Shown here: positions 1 to 5,215 of the stretch, one piece after another
How positions within the stretch are numbered: the first letter of the stretch is position 1
How the letters are laid out: each line of letters opens with the position of its first letter
Assembly: GCA_937967805.1 (NCBI GenBank)
Contig: CALBTC010000271.1
Location: 1-5,605, forward strand
DNA length: 5,605 bases
From: an uncultured Anaerolineaceae bacterium
GTDB taxonomy: Bacteria > Chloroflexota > Anaerolineae > Promineifilales > Promineifilaceae
Direction of reading: 5' to 3'
Made by a program: the position numbers and the translations under genes
The notes under the pieces: model-generated
What the model was told of the DNA's origin: nothing
What the model saw: only the letters and a program-made list of their open reading frames with translations
The model's database searches: none

Positions 1-47
1 GTAAATCACGTTTCACGCTTCATTAAAAATTCCAAAGGAGATATTGC
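1..47. other. Leader upstream of the first gene
   Basis: This short left-edge stretch holds a near-ideal Shine-Dalgarno sequence (AAAGGAG, 34-40), seven bases before a GTG codon at 48. Two TCACG words sit 7 nt apart (6-10 and 13-17), the second followed by an imperfect third unit. This could be the end of a short 7-nt tandem repeat cut by the window edge. No promoter or end of an upstream gene can be recognised in so little sequence. Confidence 0.4.
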
Positions 48-626
48 GTGATAGATAGTAATGAGAAACTGGCTCAAGATTTAGCTATTTTGCAAGAGAT
101 GGCTGGCCAAATGGAAGCTTATTTGATGAGCGAGACGCTGTTTTGGTCTATGCAGTACAGCAACATGCCAAAACTGACCCTCGGCGGTTATTGGCTGCGG
201 CAGCATCGGTTGACGACGCTACATACCTTGCTCACCAGTGAACAGCGGGCCGAGCTTTCTGCAGCCATTAAGACGTTTGAAACGGCCGTCTCCAAGTGGG
301 TGGTCCGCACCGAGCAGCGGGCACATACGGAATTAGAGGCCCGCATTCGGCAGTGGAGCGAATATTTGCGCGATGTTGCCGGCGATGGCGCAGCCGCGAC
401 GGCCAACTATGGCGCTCGGGTTGAAGTGCGGGCCATCATGGCGGCGCTGGTGAACGAAATGCAGCAGCCGCCCTATAAACTGAATCCGTCGCTGGTGGAG
501 ACCGTTAGACAACAGGACAAAGCACTGCAAGCGCGCTGGCAAAGCGGCCCGTTTGTCTGGCCCGAAGCGTGGCAGCCTGCTTATCCGCAGCCGGAGTTTT
601 GGTGGCTGTACGGCCGTCCCCAATGA
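48..626 (+). CDS. Hypothetical protein with aromatic, proline-rich C-terminus
   Basis: I do not recognise this 192-residue protein and assign no function. The GTG start is supported by AAAGGAG at 34-40 with 7-nt spacing. The reading frame runs uninterrupted to TGA and codon use resembles the neighbouring genes, so it is very probably real. The sequence is soluble-looking: there is no signal peptide or membrane segment. Residues 1-30 and about 60-115 are rich in Glu, Gln, Ala, Arg and Leu and read as long amphipathic helices. The last 28 residues (165-192) are different, with eight aromatic residues (4 Trp, 2 Phe, 2 Tyr) among several prolines, suggesting a fixed surface or partner-binding tail. 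The kinase-like gene begins 10-19 nt downstream on the same strand, so the two are probably co-transcribed and may act together. This is inference from spacing only. Confidence 0.8.
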   Translation: MIDSNEKLAQDLAILQEMAGQMEAYLMSETLFWSMQYSNMPKLTLGGYWLRQHRLTTLHTLLTSEQRAELSAAIKTFETAVSKWVVRTEQRAHTELEARIRQWSEYLRDVAGDGAAATANYGARVEVRAIMAALVNEMQQPPYKLNPSLVETVRQQDKALQARWQSGPFVWPEAWQPAYPQPEFWWLYGRPQ

Positions 627-636
627 TTGTTCTTAA

Positions 637-1572
637 ATGTTTTCCATGAGCCGGCCGCCAGACACCCAAGCATTGACCACGCTCATCCAAAAAGCATTTC
701 CCCACAGCCGGCTTTTGTATGTCTGGCCGCTGGCAGGCGGGATCTCAGCCTCAATGGTGGCCCTGGAAATTCAGTTGGACAATGGGCAAACAAAAAAAGT
801 GATTTTCCGCTCCCACGCCCACCCTCGTCTGGTAGAAAAAGAGTTTCGCCTGCTGCAAATTCTCCAAGAACAAGAAATTAAAACACCAGCGCCGTTTTTG
901 CTTGATCAATCTGGTGAGTCTGACTTGCTGGTTATCGATTATGTTGAGGGGGAGATGTGCTTCGCTCCCACTGATTTGCATAGCCATTTGCGGCAGTTAG
1001 CCACCCAGTTAGCTTGCCTTCACCAACTCGATCTTTCACAATACGATTTGACATTCTTGCCACAAAATGGGGCTGTATGCGCAGAGCTAGAGCGTGAACG
1101 GCCGTCTTCCAGCCCACACTTTCCCCAAGAAACAGAAATCCGTTTTAACCTTACCCCATCAAATTTGCCAAAAGTCCAAAACAAGCAAACTTTGCTGCAC
1201 GGCGACTTTTGGCCGGGCAACAGCTTATGGCGCGATGGACAGCCAACGGCCGTTATCGATTGGGAAGATGCTCTGTTGGGCGACCCGCTTATCGACCTCG
1301 CCCAAAGCCGCTCTGAAATTGCCTGGATTTTTGGGCCACAAGCGCTCGAAAGTTTTACTCATCACTACCAGCAGCAAATGCCGCTCGATTATGCTGCCTT
1401 GCCCTACTGGGATTTGTGCGCCGCGCTGCGCCAGATTCGGCTGGTGGGGGATGATTTGGCCGGGTTTGCTGATTATTTTGCGGGATACGGCCGTAGCGAC
1501 ATTACCCCACAAACCATCCGCCAAAACCTCAACACCTTCATCAACAATGCTCTCGCCAGACTCAACCGCTGA
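637..1572 (+). CDS. APH-family small-molecule phosphotransferase
   Basis: This protein of up to 311 aa has the aminoglycoside phosphotransferase (PF01636) fold and should transfer the ATP gamma-phosphate to a small hydroxylated molecule in the cytoplasm. The N-lobe has a Gly-rich turn (LAGGISASM, near residues 32-40), a strand ending in Arg58 where kinases usually place the nucleotide-contacting Lys/Arg, and helix-C Glu69. Leu128-His129 lies in the inter-lobe helix. The C-lobe has the catalytic loop HGDFWPGN (188-195, base Asp190, Asn195), then VIDWEDALLGDP (206-217), where Asp208 is the metal ligand, and DLA from Asp220. All key residues are present, so it should be active. The substrate cannot be read from sequence; members of this family phosphorylate antibiotics, choline, homoserine, sugars and others, and nothing here points to resistance. 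The start is uncertain: ATG 637 and ATG 646 are both in frame and neither has a good Shine-Dalgarno. Translational coupling to the preceding gene (stop at 626) is plausible. Confidence 0.88.
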   Translation: MFSMSRPPDTQALTTLIQKAFPHSRLLYVWPLAGGISASMVALEIQLDNGQTKKVIFRSHAHPRLVEKEFRLLQILQEQEIKTPAPFLLDQSGESDLLVIDYVEGEMCFAPTDLHSHLRQLATQLACLHQLDLSQYDLTFLPQNGAVCAELERERPSSSPHFPQETEIRFNLTPSNLPKVQNKQTLLHGDFWPGNSLWRDGQPTAVIDWEDALLGDPLIDLAQSRSEIAWIFGPQALESFTHHYQQQMPLDYAALPYWDLCAALRQIRLVGDDLAGFADYFAGYGRSDITPQTIRQNLNTFINNALARLNR

Positions 1573-1660
1573 ATTTTGGTCAGCTCCCCCAAACCCAGAT
1601 ACCATTCATTCAGAGCATAGCATTTGAAACAGATTTGGCTACGGCTTTTATCTTTGGAAT

Positions 1661-1733
1661 AGAATGGGACACAGATTAACGCAGATGCACACTGATTATG
1701 ATCCAAAATCTGTGGAAATCTGTGTCCTATTTT
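1661..1733. repeat. Inverted repeat built of 10-nt units
   Basis: The arms 1661-1677 and 1717-1733 can pair over 17 positions as RNA: 11 bp are perfect (1667-1677 with 1717-1727), and the remaining six include two G-U pairs. The element is also internally periodic. Three 10-nt units of the form ACRCWGATKM run from 1669, 1679 and 1689, and two units in the opposite orientation (AAATCTGTG cores at 1706 and 1716) lie on the right side. This looks like a dispersed REP-type element and not a gene-specific operator. No T-tract follows, so it is not an obvious intrinsic terminator. Confidence 0.75.
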
Positions 1734-1786
1734 CAGAATTATTCGCTAGTGAAGAACAAATTTGCGTAGATGGCCAGATTCCCTTT

Positions 1787-1810
1787 TCTCTGCGCCTCTG
1801 CGTCTCTGCG
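1787..1810. repeat. Three tandem 8-nt units before the gcdH ribosome site
   Basis: Three consecutive octamers, TCTCTGCG, CCTCTGCG and TCTCTGCG, begin at 1787, 1795 and 1803 and differ only in the first base. The array ends 11 nt before the AGGAGG of gcdH, so it lies in the 5' untranslated region of that gene if transcription starts upstream. It may be a short dispersed tandem repeat. A role in mRNA structure or protein binding is possible but unsupported. Confidence 0.7.
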
Positions 1811-1832
1811 TTAATTTTTTTAGGAGGCAACC

Positions 1833-3029
1833 ATGACTAAACCAACTTTCAAATGGGCCGATCCCTTCCTGCTCAACGACCAGCTCAGCGACGAAGAGCG
1901 CATGATCCGCGACTCCACCCACGATTACTGCCAGGGCAAGCTCATGCCCCGCGTGCTGGAAGCCCACCGGCACGAAACCTTCGACCGCACCATCTTTAAC
2001 GAGATGGGCGAGATGGGGCTGCTGGGTGTTACCCTACCAGAAGAATACGGCGCGGCCGGGCTGAACCACGTCTGCTACGGGCTCATCGCCCGCGAGGTGG
2101 AGCGCGTAGACAGCGGCTACCGCAGCACCATGAGCGTGCAAAGCTCTCTGGTGATGTACCCCATCTACACCTACGGCACCGAGGAACAGCGACAAAAATA
2201 TTTACCCAAGCTGGCTGCAGGTGAGTTAATTGGCTGCTTTGGCCTCACTGAACCGGACCACGGCAGCGACCCCGGCAGCATGGAAACCCGCGCCCGCAAA
2301 ACCGACGGCGGCTGGATTTTGCACGGCAATAAAATGTGGATCACCAACTCGCCCATCGCTGACGTTTTTGTCGTTTGGGCCAAAGTGTATGGCCACGATG
2401 AAACCGACGACGGCGTGATTCGCGGCTTTATTTTGGAGAAGGGCATGGACGGGCTGTCTGCGCCTAAAACAGAGGGCAAGTTTAGTCTCCGCGCCAGCAT
2501 CACCGGTGAAATTGTGATGGATGAGGTGTTTGTGCCTGACGAAAATCTACTGCCTAATGTGCAGGGGCTCAAAGGGCCGTTTGGCTGTCTGAACAAAGCC
2601 CGCTACGGTATTTCCTGGGGGGCGCTGGGCGCGGCCGAGTTTTGCTGGCACGCGGCTCGTCAATACACGCTGGACAGGACGCAGTTTGGACGGCCGTTAG
2701 CCGCCAACCAGCTCATCCAGCTTAAACTGGCCAACATGCTCACCGAAATCAGCCTCGGCTTGCAGGGAGCCCTGCGGGTGGGGCGGCTGCTGGACGAAGG
2801 CAAAGCGACGCCGGAAATGGTCTCTGTCGTCAAGCGCAACTCCTGCGGCAAGGCGCTGGACATCGCCCGCATGTCCCGCGACATGCACGGCGGCAACGGC
2901 ATCTCCGACGAATTCCACGTCATCCGCCACATGATGAACCTGGAAGCCGTCAACACCTACGAAGGCACCCATGACATCCACGCGCTTATCCTGGGCCGCG
3001 CCCAAACCGGCATTCAGGCGTTTATGTAA
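1833..3029 (+). CDS. gcdH: Glutaryl-CoA dehydrogenase, decarboxylating type
   Basis: This FAD-dependent acyl-CoA dehydrogenase (398 aa, full length) oxidises glutaryl-CoA and releases CO2 to give crotonyl-CoA in lysine, tryptophan and related aromatic degradation, passing electrons to ETF. AGGAGG five bases upstream fixes the ATG. Visible motifs are the ACAD signature [13 protein letters not shown] (137-149), KMWITN (167-172), RTQFGRP starting at Arg282, DMHGGNG (350-356) and [17 protein letters not shown] near the end. Glu377 of EGTHD matches the catalytic base (Glu370 in human mature numbering). Arg97, in [14 protein letters not shown], matches the Arg94 that holds the distal carboxylate, and Glu90 matches Glu87. 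These residues separate it from general acyl-CoA dehydrogenases. Tyr376, just before the base, is the residue that known non-decarboxylating enzymes replace with Val. No ETF, CoA-transferase or lysine-degradation gene is in view. It has its own leader, so it may be a single-gene transcript. Confidence 0.95.
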   Translation: MTKPTFKWADPFLLNDQLSDEERMIRDSTHDYCQGKLMPRVLEAHRHETFDRTIFNEMGEMGLLGVTLPEEYGAAGLNHVCYGLIAREVERVDSGYRSTMSVQSSLVMYPIYTYGTEEQRQKYLPKLAAGELIGCFGLTEPDHGSDPGSMETRARKTDGGWILHGNKMWITNSPIADVFVVWAKVYGHDETDDGVIRGFILEKGMDGLSAPKTEGKFSLRASITGEIVMDEVFVPDENLLPNVQGLKGPFGCLNKARYGISWGALGAAEFCWHAARQYTLDRTQFGRPLAANQLIQLKLANMLTEISLGLQGALRVGRLLDEGKATPEMVSVVKRNSCGKALDIARMSRDMHGGNGISDEFHVIRHMMNLEAVNTYEGTHDIHALILGRAQTGIQAFM

Positions 3030-3046
3030 ATTTGTTGACCTTAACC

Positions 3047-3151
3047 TGTCATTCTGAACGAAGTGAAGAATCCCTCGGAAGACCATCTTGCAAACACCAT
3101 GCCCGCGATTAATGATGTCCGTAGGGATGCTTCGCTCCGCTCAGCATGACA
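3047..3151. repeat. Long imperfect inverted repeat (TGTCATTC family), copy 1
   Basis: The left arm 3047-3075 starts TGTCATTCTGA and the right arm 3123-3151 ends in its near complement. Aligned as reverse complements, they agree at 24 of 29 positions, and three of the five differences are A/G or T/C changes that leave a G-U pair in RNA. The arms enclose 47 nt. A second copy with the same arm sequence lies after menB (4093-4179). Elements with arms like this are common as dispersed spacer repeats in several bacterial phyla, from general recollection. There is no transposase and no target duplication that I can see. Confidence 0.8.
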
Positions 3152-3159
3152 ACTCCCAC

Positions 3160-3212
3160 GTAGCCGCGGTTTCTTACCGCGTAAAAAGTGCACGGTAAGA
3201 AACCGCGGCTAC
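3160..3212. repeat. Perfect 20-bp hairpin in the menB leader
   Basis: Bases 3160-3179 are the exact reverse complement of 3193-3212, enclosing 13 nt. Past a single C/A mismatch, three more pairs (one G-U) can close a 5-nt loop of A and G. The stem contains CCGCGG and would be very stable as RNA. It ends 20 nt before the menB Shine-Dalgarno and is not followed by a T-tract, so it is unlikely to be a standard terminator. It may be a REP-type element, an mRNA-stabilising structure or a protein site. The right arm also contains the GTG that could extend menB upstream, which argues against that start. Confidence 0.85.
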
Positions 3213-3232
3213 AACAAGCAAGATCTATTATC

Positions 3233-3240
3233 AAAGGTGA
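3233..3240 (+). promoter_or_regulatory. Ribosome binding site deciding the menB start
   Basis: AAAGGTGA lies four bases before the ATG at 3245 (seven counted from AAAGG). It selects this ATG over an in-frame GTG at 3188, which would add 19 residues encoded largely by the hairpin repeat and unlike any MenB N-terminus. Confidence 0.75.
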
Positions 3241-3244
3241 ATCA

Positions 3245-4090
3245 ATGACCAATAAACCCAACTGGAAAACAGTCAAAGAATACGAAGATATTACCTACAA
3301 AAAATCGGACGGCGTGGCCCGCATCGCCTTTAACCGGCCCAACGTGCGCAACGCCTTCCGCCCCAAAACGGTGGCCGAACTGCACGAAGCGTTCCTCGAC
3401 GCTCGTGAAGACACCGCCATCGGCGTGGTCCTGCTCTCCGGCGAAGGGCCCTCGACCAAAGATGGCGTTTACGCCTTTTGCAGCGGCGGTGACCAAACCG
3501 CACGCGGCCACCAGGGCTACGTCGATGACGAAGGCATGCCCCGCCTCAACATTCTGGAAGTGCAGCGGTTGATGCGCTTCATGCCCAAGGTGGTGATTGC
3601 CGTGGTGCCCGGCTGGGCCGTGGGCGGGGGCCACAGCCTGCACGTAGTGTGCGACCTTACCCTGGCCAGCAAAGAACACGCCATCTTCAAACAAACCGAC
3701 GCCGACGTCACCAGCTTCGATGGCGGCTATGGCTCCGCATACCTGGCCAAGATGGTGGGCCAAAAACGCGCCCGCGAGATTTTCTTCCTGGGGCGCAGCT
3801 ACTCGGCGCAAGAAGCGTACGAAATGGGCATGGTCAACGCCGTCGTGCCCCACGACGAACTGGAAGATACCGCCTACCAATGGGCGCAGGAGATCCTGGC
3901 CAAGTCGCCCACGTCCATCAAAATGCTCAAGTTTGCCATGAACCTGACGGATGACGGCATGGTGGGGCAGCAGGTGTTTGCCGGGGAAGCCACCCGCCTG
4001 GCCTACATGACGGACGAAGCCAAAGAGGGACGTAACGCCTTCCTGGAAAAGCGCAAGCCTAACTTCAAAGACATCAAGTGGATTCCGTAA
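3245..4090 (+). CDS. menB: 1,4-dihydroxy-2-naphthoyl-CoA synthase, type II
   Basis: MenB is a crotonase-fold cytoplasmic enzyme that closes the ring of o-succinylbenzoyl-CoA to form 1,4-dihydroxy-2-naphthoyl-CoA in menaquinone synthesis. The 281 aa from ATG 3245 match the usual length (about 285 in E. coli). MenB hallmarks are RPNVRNAFRP from Arg31, CSGGDQ (79-84), the VGGGH oxyanion region, SFDGGYGS with catalytic Asp159 (E. coli Asp163), and the C-terminal YMTDEAKEGRNAFLEKR from Tyr254. Asp152 occupies the E. coli Gly156 position and Phe180 the Trp184 position, as in the mycobacterial type II enzymes that supply their own carboxylate instead of binding bicarbonate. One oddity is Thr156, where both E. 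coli and mycobacterial enzymes have Gly before SFDGG. General enoyl-CoA hydratase, tempting beside gcdH, and BadI (2-ketocyclohexanecarboxyl-CoA hydrolase) fit less well. No other men gene is in the window, and long repeats flank the gene on both sides. Confidence 0.93.
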   Translation: MTNKPNWKTVKEYEDITYKKSDGVARIAFNRPNVRNAFRPKTVAELHEAFLDAREDTAIGVVLLSGEGPSTKDGVYAFCSGGDQTARGHQGYVDDEGMPRLNILEVQRLMRFMPKVVIAVVPGWAVGGGHSLHVVCDLTLASKEHAIFKQTDADVTSFDGGYGSAYLAKMVGQKRAREIFFLGRSYSAQEAYEMGMVNAVVPHDELEDTAYQWAQEILAKSPTSIKMLKFAMNLTDDGMVGQQVFAGEATRLAYMTDEAKEGRNAFLEKRKPNFKDIKWIP

Positions 4091-4092
4091 TG

Positions 4093-4179
4093 CCTCAATT
4101 GTCATTCCGAGTGAAACGAGGAATCTTACGATGCAGCCAGTAGAAAGATTTCTCACTTCGTTCGAAATGACAATTGAGG
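4093..4179. repeat. Long imperfect inverted repeat (TGTCATTC family), copy 2
   Basis: The arms 4093-4127 and 4145-4179 agree as reverse complements at 29 of 35 positions. All six differences are A/G or T/C, so RNA pairing through G-U is nearly continuous. The loop is 17 nt. The outermost arm sequence CCTCAATTGTCATT is perfect on both sides. From TGTCATT inward, the arms match copy 1 before menB. The two copies share arms but not loops. Confidence 0.85.
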
Positions 4180-4192
4180 TTATTTTGTTTTT
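4093..4192 (+). terminator. Probable terminator of menB formed from repeat
   Basis: The 35-nt-arm hairpin begins two bases after the menB stop codon and is followed directly by a T-rich stretch (4180-4192, 11 of 13 bases T). This arrangement fits rho-independent termination, although the stem is longer and less GC-rich than textbook examples. The proposed promoter downstream at 4295-4326 supports a transcript boundary here. Confidence 0.5.
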
Positions 4193-4294
4193 CAGAGATG
4201 CGATTCAATGAAGACGAGATGTCGGGCTTTTGCTAATGTTAAAAGTGGGCAAGAGTCCGATTTTTGTGTTTCAGTCTGGTTTTCTTCACAAACG

Positions 4295-4326
4295 TTCACA
4301 CTATCTCAATAGGATTCCACTATAAT
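4295..4326 (+). promoter_or_regulatory. Candidate sigma-70 promoter of protease gene
   Basis: A perfect TATAAT lies at 4321-4326, 39 nt before the ATG at 4366. TTCACA at 4295-4300 matches the -35 consensus at five of six positions, but the 20-nt spacer is longer than the preferred 17. The same TTCACA occurs again 10 nt upstream (4285-4290), so this may be a repeated activator site and the -35 may be weak. Transcription would start near 4333 and give a leader of about 30 nt. Confidence 0.5.
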
Positions 4327-4365
4327 AAAAAACGTCCTGGAAGATTAAAGCAACCCTTTTCGCTT

Positions 4366-5208
4366 ATGGCAGAGCAATCCGGCACGGTAACAGAAGAAAC
4401 CCGCACGGCTCGCTGGTTGGGCAAGGCAAAAATTTGGCTGCGGCGCGGCTGGCCTTTTGCGGCGGGCATCGTGGCAGCGTTTCTGGGCGTGTTGCTTTAT
4501 TCTTATTTCTACCCCGATCCCGTTCCCCTAACAGACAGTGAAGTTGACCAGATTGTGGTCGATACGATGGCCTCAGCCACGCCGCCGCTGTCCTACTCGG
4601 CGCAGGTGTACCAGGTGATTTTGCCCTCGTTGGTGCTCATTCGCACCTCGGGCAGAGACGAGGCCGGTGAAGAGGGCACGGGCGTCGGCAGTGGCGTGAT
4701 TGTCAACGACAGTGCCGACATTTTGACGGCGCTGCACGTGGTGGCGGGGGCTGAGGAGATTGAAATCTATTACCCGGATGGTGGCCGGACAACGGCCGTT
4801 CTCGTCGCCGCCGAACCAGAAAACGATATTGCTGTCCTCGCCCCCACCGAACCACCGGAAATCATCGTACCCGCCGTGATGGGCAATCCCAACGCCATGC
4901 GCGTTGGCGATGAAGCGTACGCCGTGGGCAATCCGCTGGGGCTGGCCGGTTCAATGAGCGCCGGCGTCATTTCCGGCTTTGACCGGACTTTGCCGATCAA
5001 TGATGAACTGGAGTTAACCGGGCTGATTCAGTTTGATACGGCCGTCAACCCCGGCAATTCAGGCGGCCCCCTGCTCAACCGCAGAGGCGAAGTCGTCGGC
5101 ATTGTGACCGCATTAGCCAACCCATCTGAGCAAAATTTTTTCATCGGCATTGGCTTTGCCGTGCCCATTACCACGGCGGCTAGTGCGGCCGGCGCGCCGC
5201 GTTACTGA
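4366..5208 (+). CDS. Membrane-anchored trypsin-like (S1C) serine protease, no PDZ
   Basis: This 280-aa HtrA/Deg-like protease should cleave misfolded or regulatory proteins outside the cytoplasmic membrane. The N-terminus is cytoplasmic and basic (Arg/Lys within 13-27), followed by one hydrophobic segment at about 28-49 with no signal-peptidase motif, so it is probably an uncleaved anchor. A linker precedes the protease domain (about 80-275). The triad is His124 (TALHVV), Asp154 (ENDIAVL) and Ser232 in GNSGGP, all intact. GYAVGNP-like AYAVGNPLGL and IGFAVPI are typical S1C landmarks. The chain stops 15 residues after FAVPI, where HtrA proteins normally continue into one or two PDZ domains, so this is a PDZ-less form. 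I chose ATG 4366 over the upstream TTG at 4264 because the promoter's TATAAT lies between them. The Shine-Dalgarno is weak. The MoxR ATPase gene follows 96 nt later. Confidence 0.9.
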   Translation: MAEQSGTVTEETRTARWLGKAKIWLRRGWPFAAGIVAAFLGVLLYSYFYPDPVPLTDSEVDQIVVDTMASATPPLSYSAQVYQVILPSLVLIRTSGRDEAGEEGTGVGSGVIVNDSADILTALHVVAGAEEIEIYYPDGGRTTAVLVAAEPENDIAVLAPTEPPEIIVPAVMGNPNAMRVGDEAYAVGNPLGLAGSMSAGVISGFDRTLPINDELELTGLIQFDTAVNPGNSGGPLLNRRGEVVGIVTALANPSEQNFFIGIGFAVPITTAASAAGAPRY

Positions 5209-5215
5209 TTACGGG

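Larger units (their letters stand above)
1573..1832. other. Repeat-bearing spacer and leader of gcdH
   Basis: This 260-nt gap contains no gene. From left to right it holds about 90 nt of featureless AT-leaning sequence, a 10-nt-unit hairpin (1661-1733), an 8-nt tandem triplet (1787-1810) and a strong Shine-Dalgarno (AGGAGG, 1822-1827) five bases before the gcdH ATG. I see no convincing sigma-70 promoter and no T-tailed terminator for the kinase gene. Confidence 0.6.
3030..3244. other. Spacer of two nested-origin repeats before menB
   Basis: This 215-nt gap between gcdH and menB is almost entirely repeat sequence: a long imperfect dyad (3047-3151), then a perfect 20-bp hairpin (3160-3212), then about 20 nt of plain sequence before the menB ribosome site. 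No recognisable promoter hexamers or T-tailed terminator are seen, so whether gcdH and menB share a transcript is open. Confidence 0.6.
4091..4365. other. Spacer between menB and the protease gene
   Basis: This 275-nt gap contains the repeat/terminator (4093-4192), about 100 nt of AT-rich sequence with no recognisable gene, and a likely promoter (4295-4326). An open TTG-initiated extension of the protease frame from 4264 exists. It would span the promoter and encode no plausible signal or domain, so I treat the segment as non-coding. Confidence 0.6.
282..5045. repeat. Dispersed octamer palindrome ACGGCCGT, eight copies
   Basis: Exact copies start at 282, 610, 1098, 1246, 1487, 2690, 4792 and 5038. 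Two are in the first gene, three in the kinase gene, one in gcdH and two in the protease gene; menB, the visible moxR part and all spacers have none. They fall in all three codon phases: Thr-Ala-Val at 282, 1246, 4792 and 5038; Tyr-Gly-Arg at 610 and 1487; Arg-Pro at 1098 and 2690. A shared protein motif therefore cannot explain them. About 0.1-0.2 copies would be expected by chance at this base composition. Confidence 0.8.

Noticed and set aside
637..1572. Antibiotic resistance gene
   Set aside because: Only the general phosphotransferase fold is visible. No subtype-specific aminoglycoside or macrolide motif is recognised, and the setting is a chromosomal housekeeping region without mobile genes.
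1094..1627. 177-codon open frame on the plus strand overlapping the kinase gene
   Set aside because: It runs in another frame through the conserved kinase catalytic motifs, is rich in Ser, Pro and Cys without any domain, and is best explained as an out-of-frame shadow.
1624..1665. Possible gcdH promoter (TTGAAA at 1624 or TTGGCT at 1635, TAGAAT at 1660)
   Set aside because: The spacers are 30 and 19 nt, the -35 elements do not pair well with the single -10-like hexamer, and TAGAAT overlaps the repeat arm.
2160..2560. Patch of less GC-biased codons in the middle of gcdH, as if mosaic
   Set aside because: The change is judged by eye only, the protein is continuous and typical across it, and ordinary within-gene variation explains it.
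2171..2596. 141-codon minus-strand open frame within gcdH
   Set aside because: It is antisense to the conserved acyl-CoA dehydrogenase signature, with no ribosome site and no recognisable protein.
3188..3244. GTG-initiated extension of menB by 19 residues
   Set aside because: The extension is encoded largely by the right arm of the perfect hairpin repeat, has no ribosome site, and ATG 3245 has AAAGGTGA at good spacing.
3242..4156. Long open frame of 304 codons on the minus strand opposite menB
   Set aside because: It lies almost wholly antisense to a well-supported menB, and its Gly/His/Val/Ala-rich product is typical of the complement of a GC3-rich gene. It has no ribosome site or recognisable domain.
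3047..4179. Composite transposon-like unit carrying menB
   Set aside because: The flanking dyads are unequal and diverged, there is no transposase, and no target-site duplication is visible.
4264..4365. TTG-initiated extension of the protease by 34 residues
   Set aside because: It would span the TATAAT at 4321-4326, has no ribosome site, and adds no signal peptide or domain. ATG 4366 gives a normal anchored protease.
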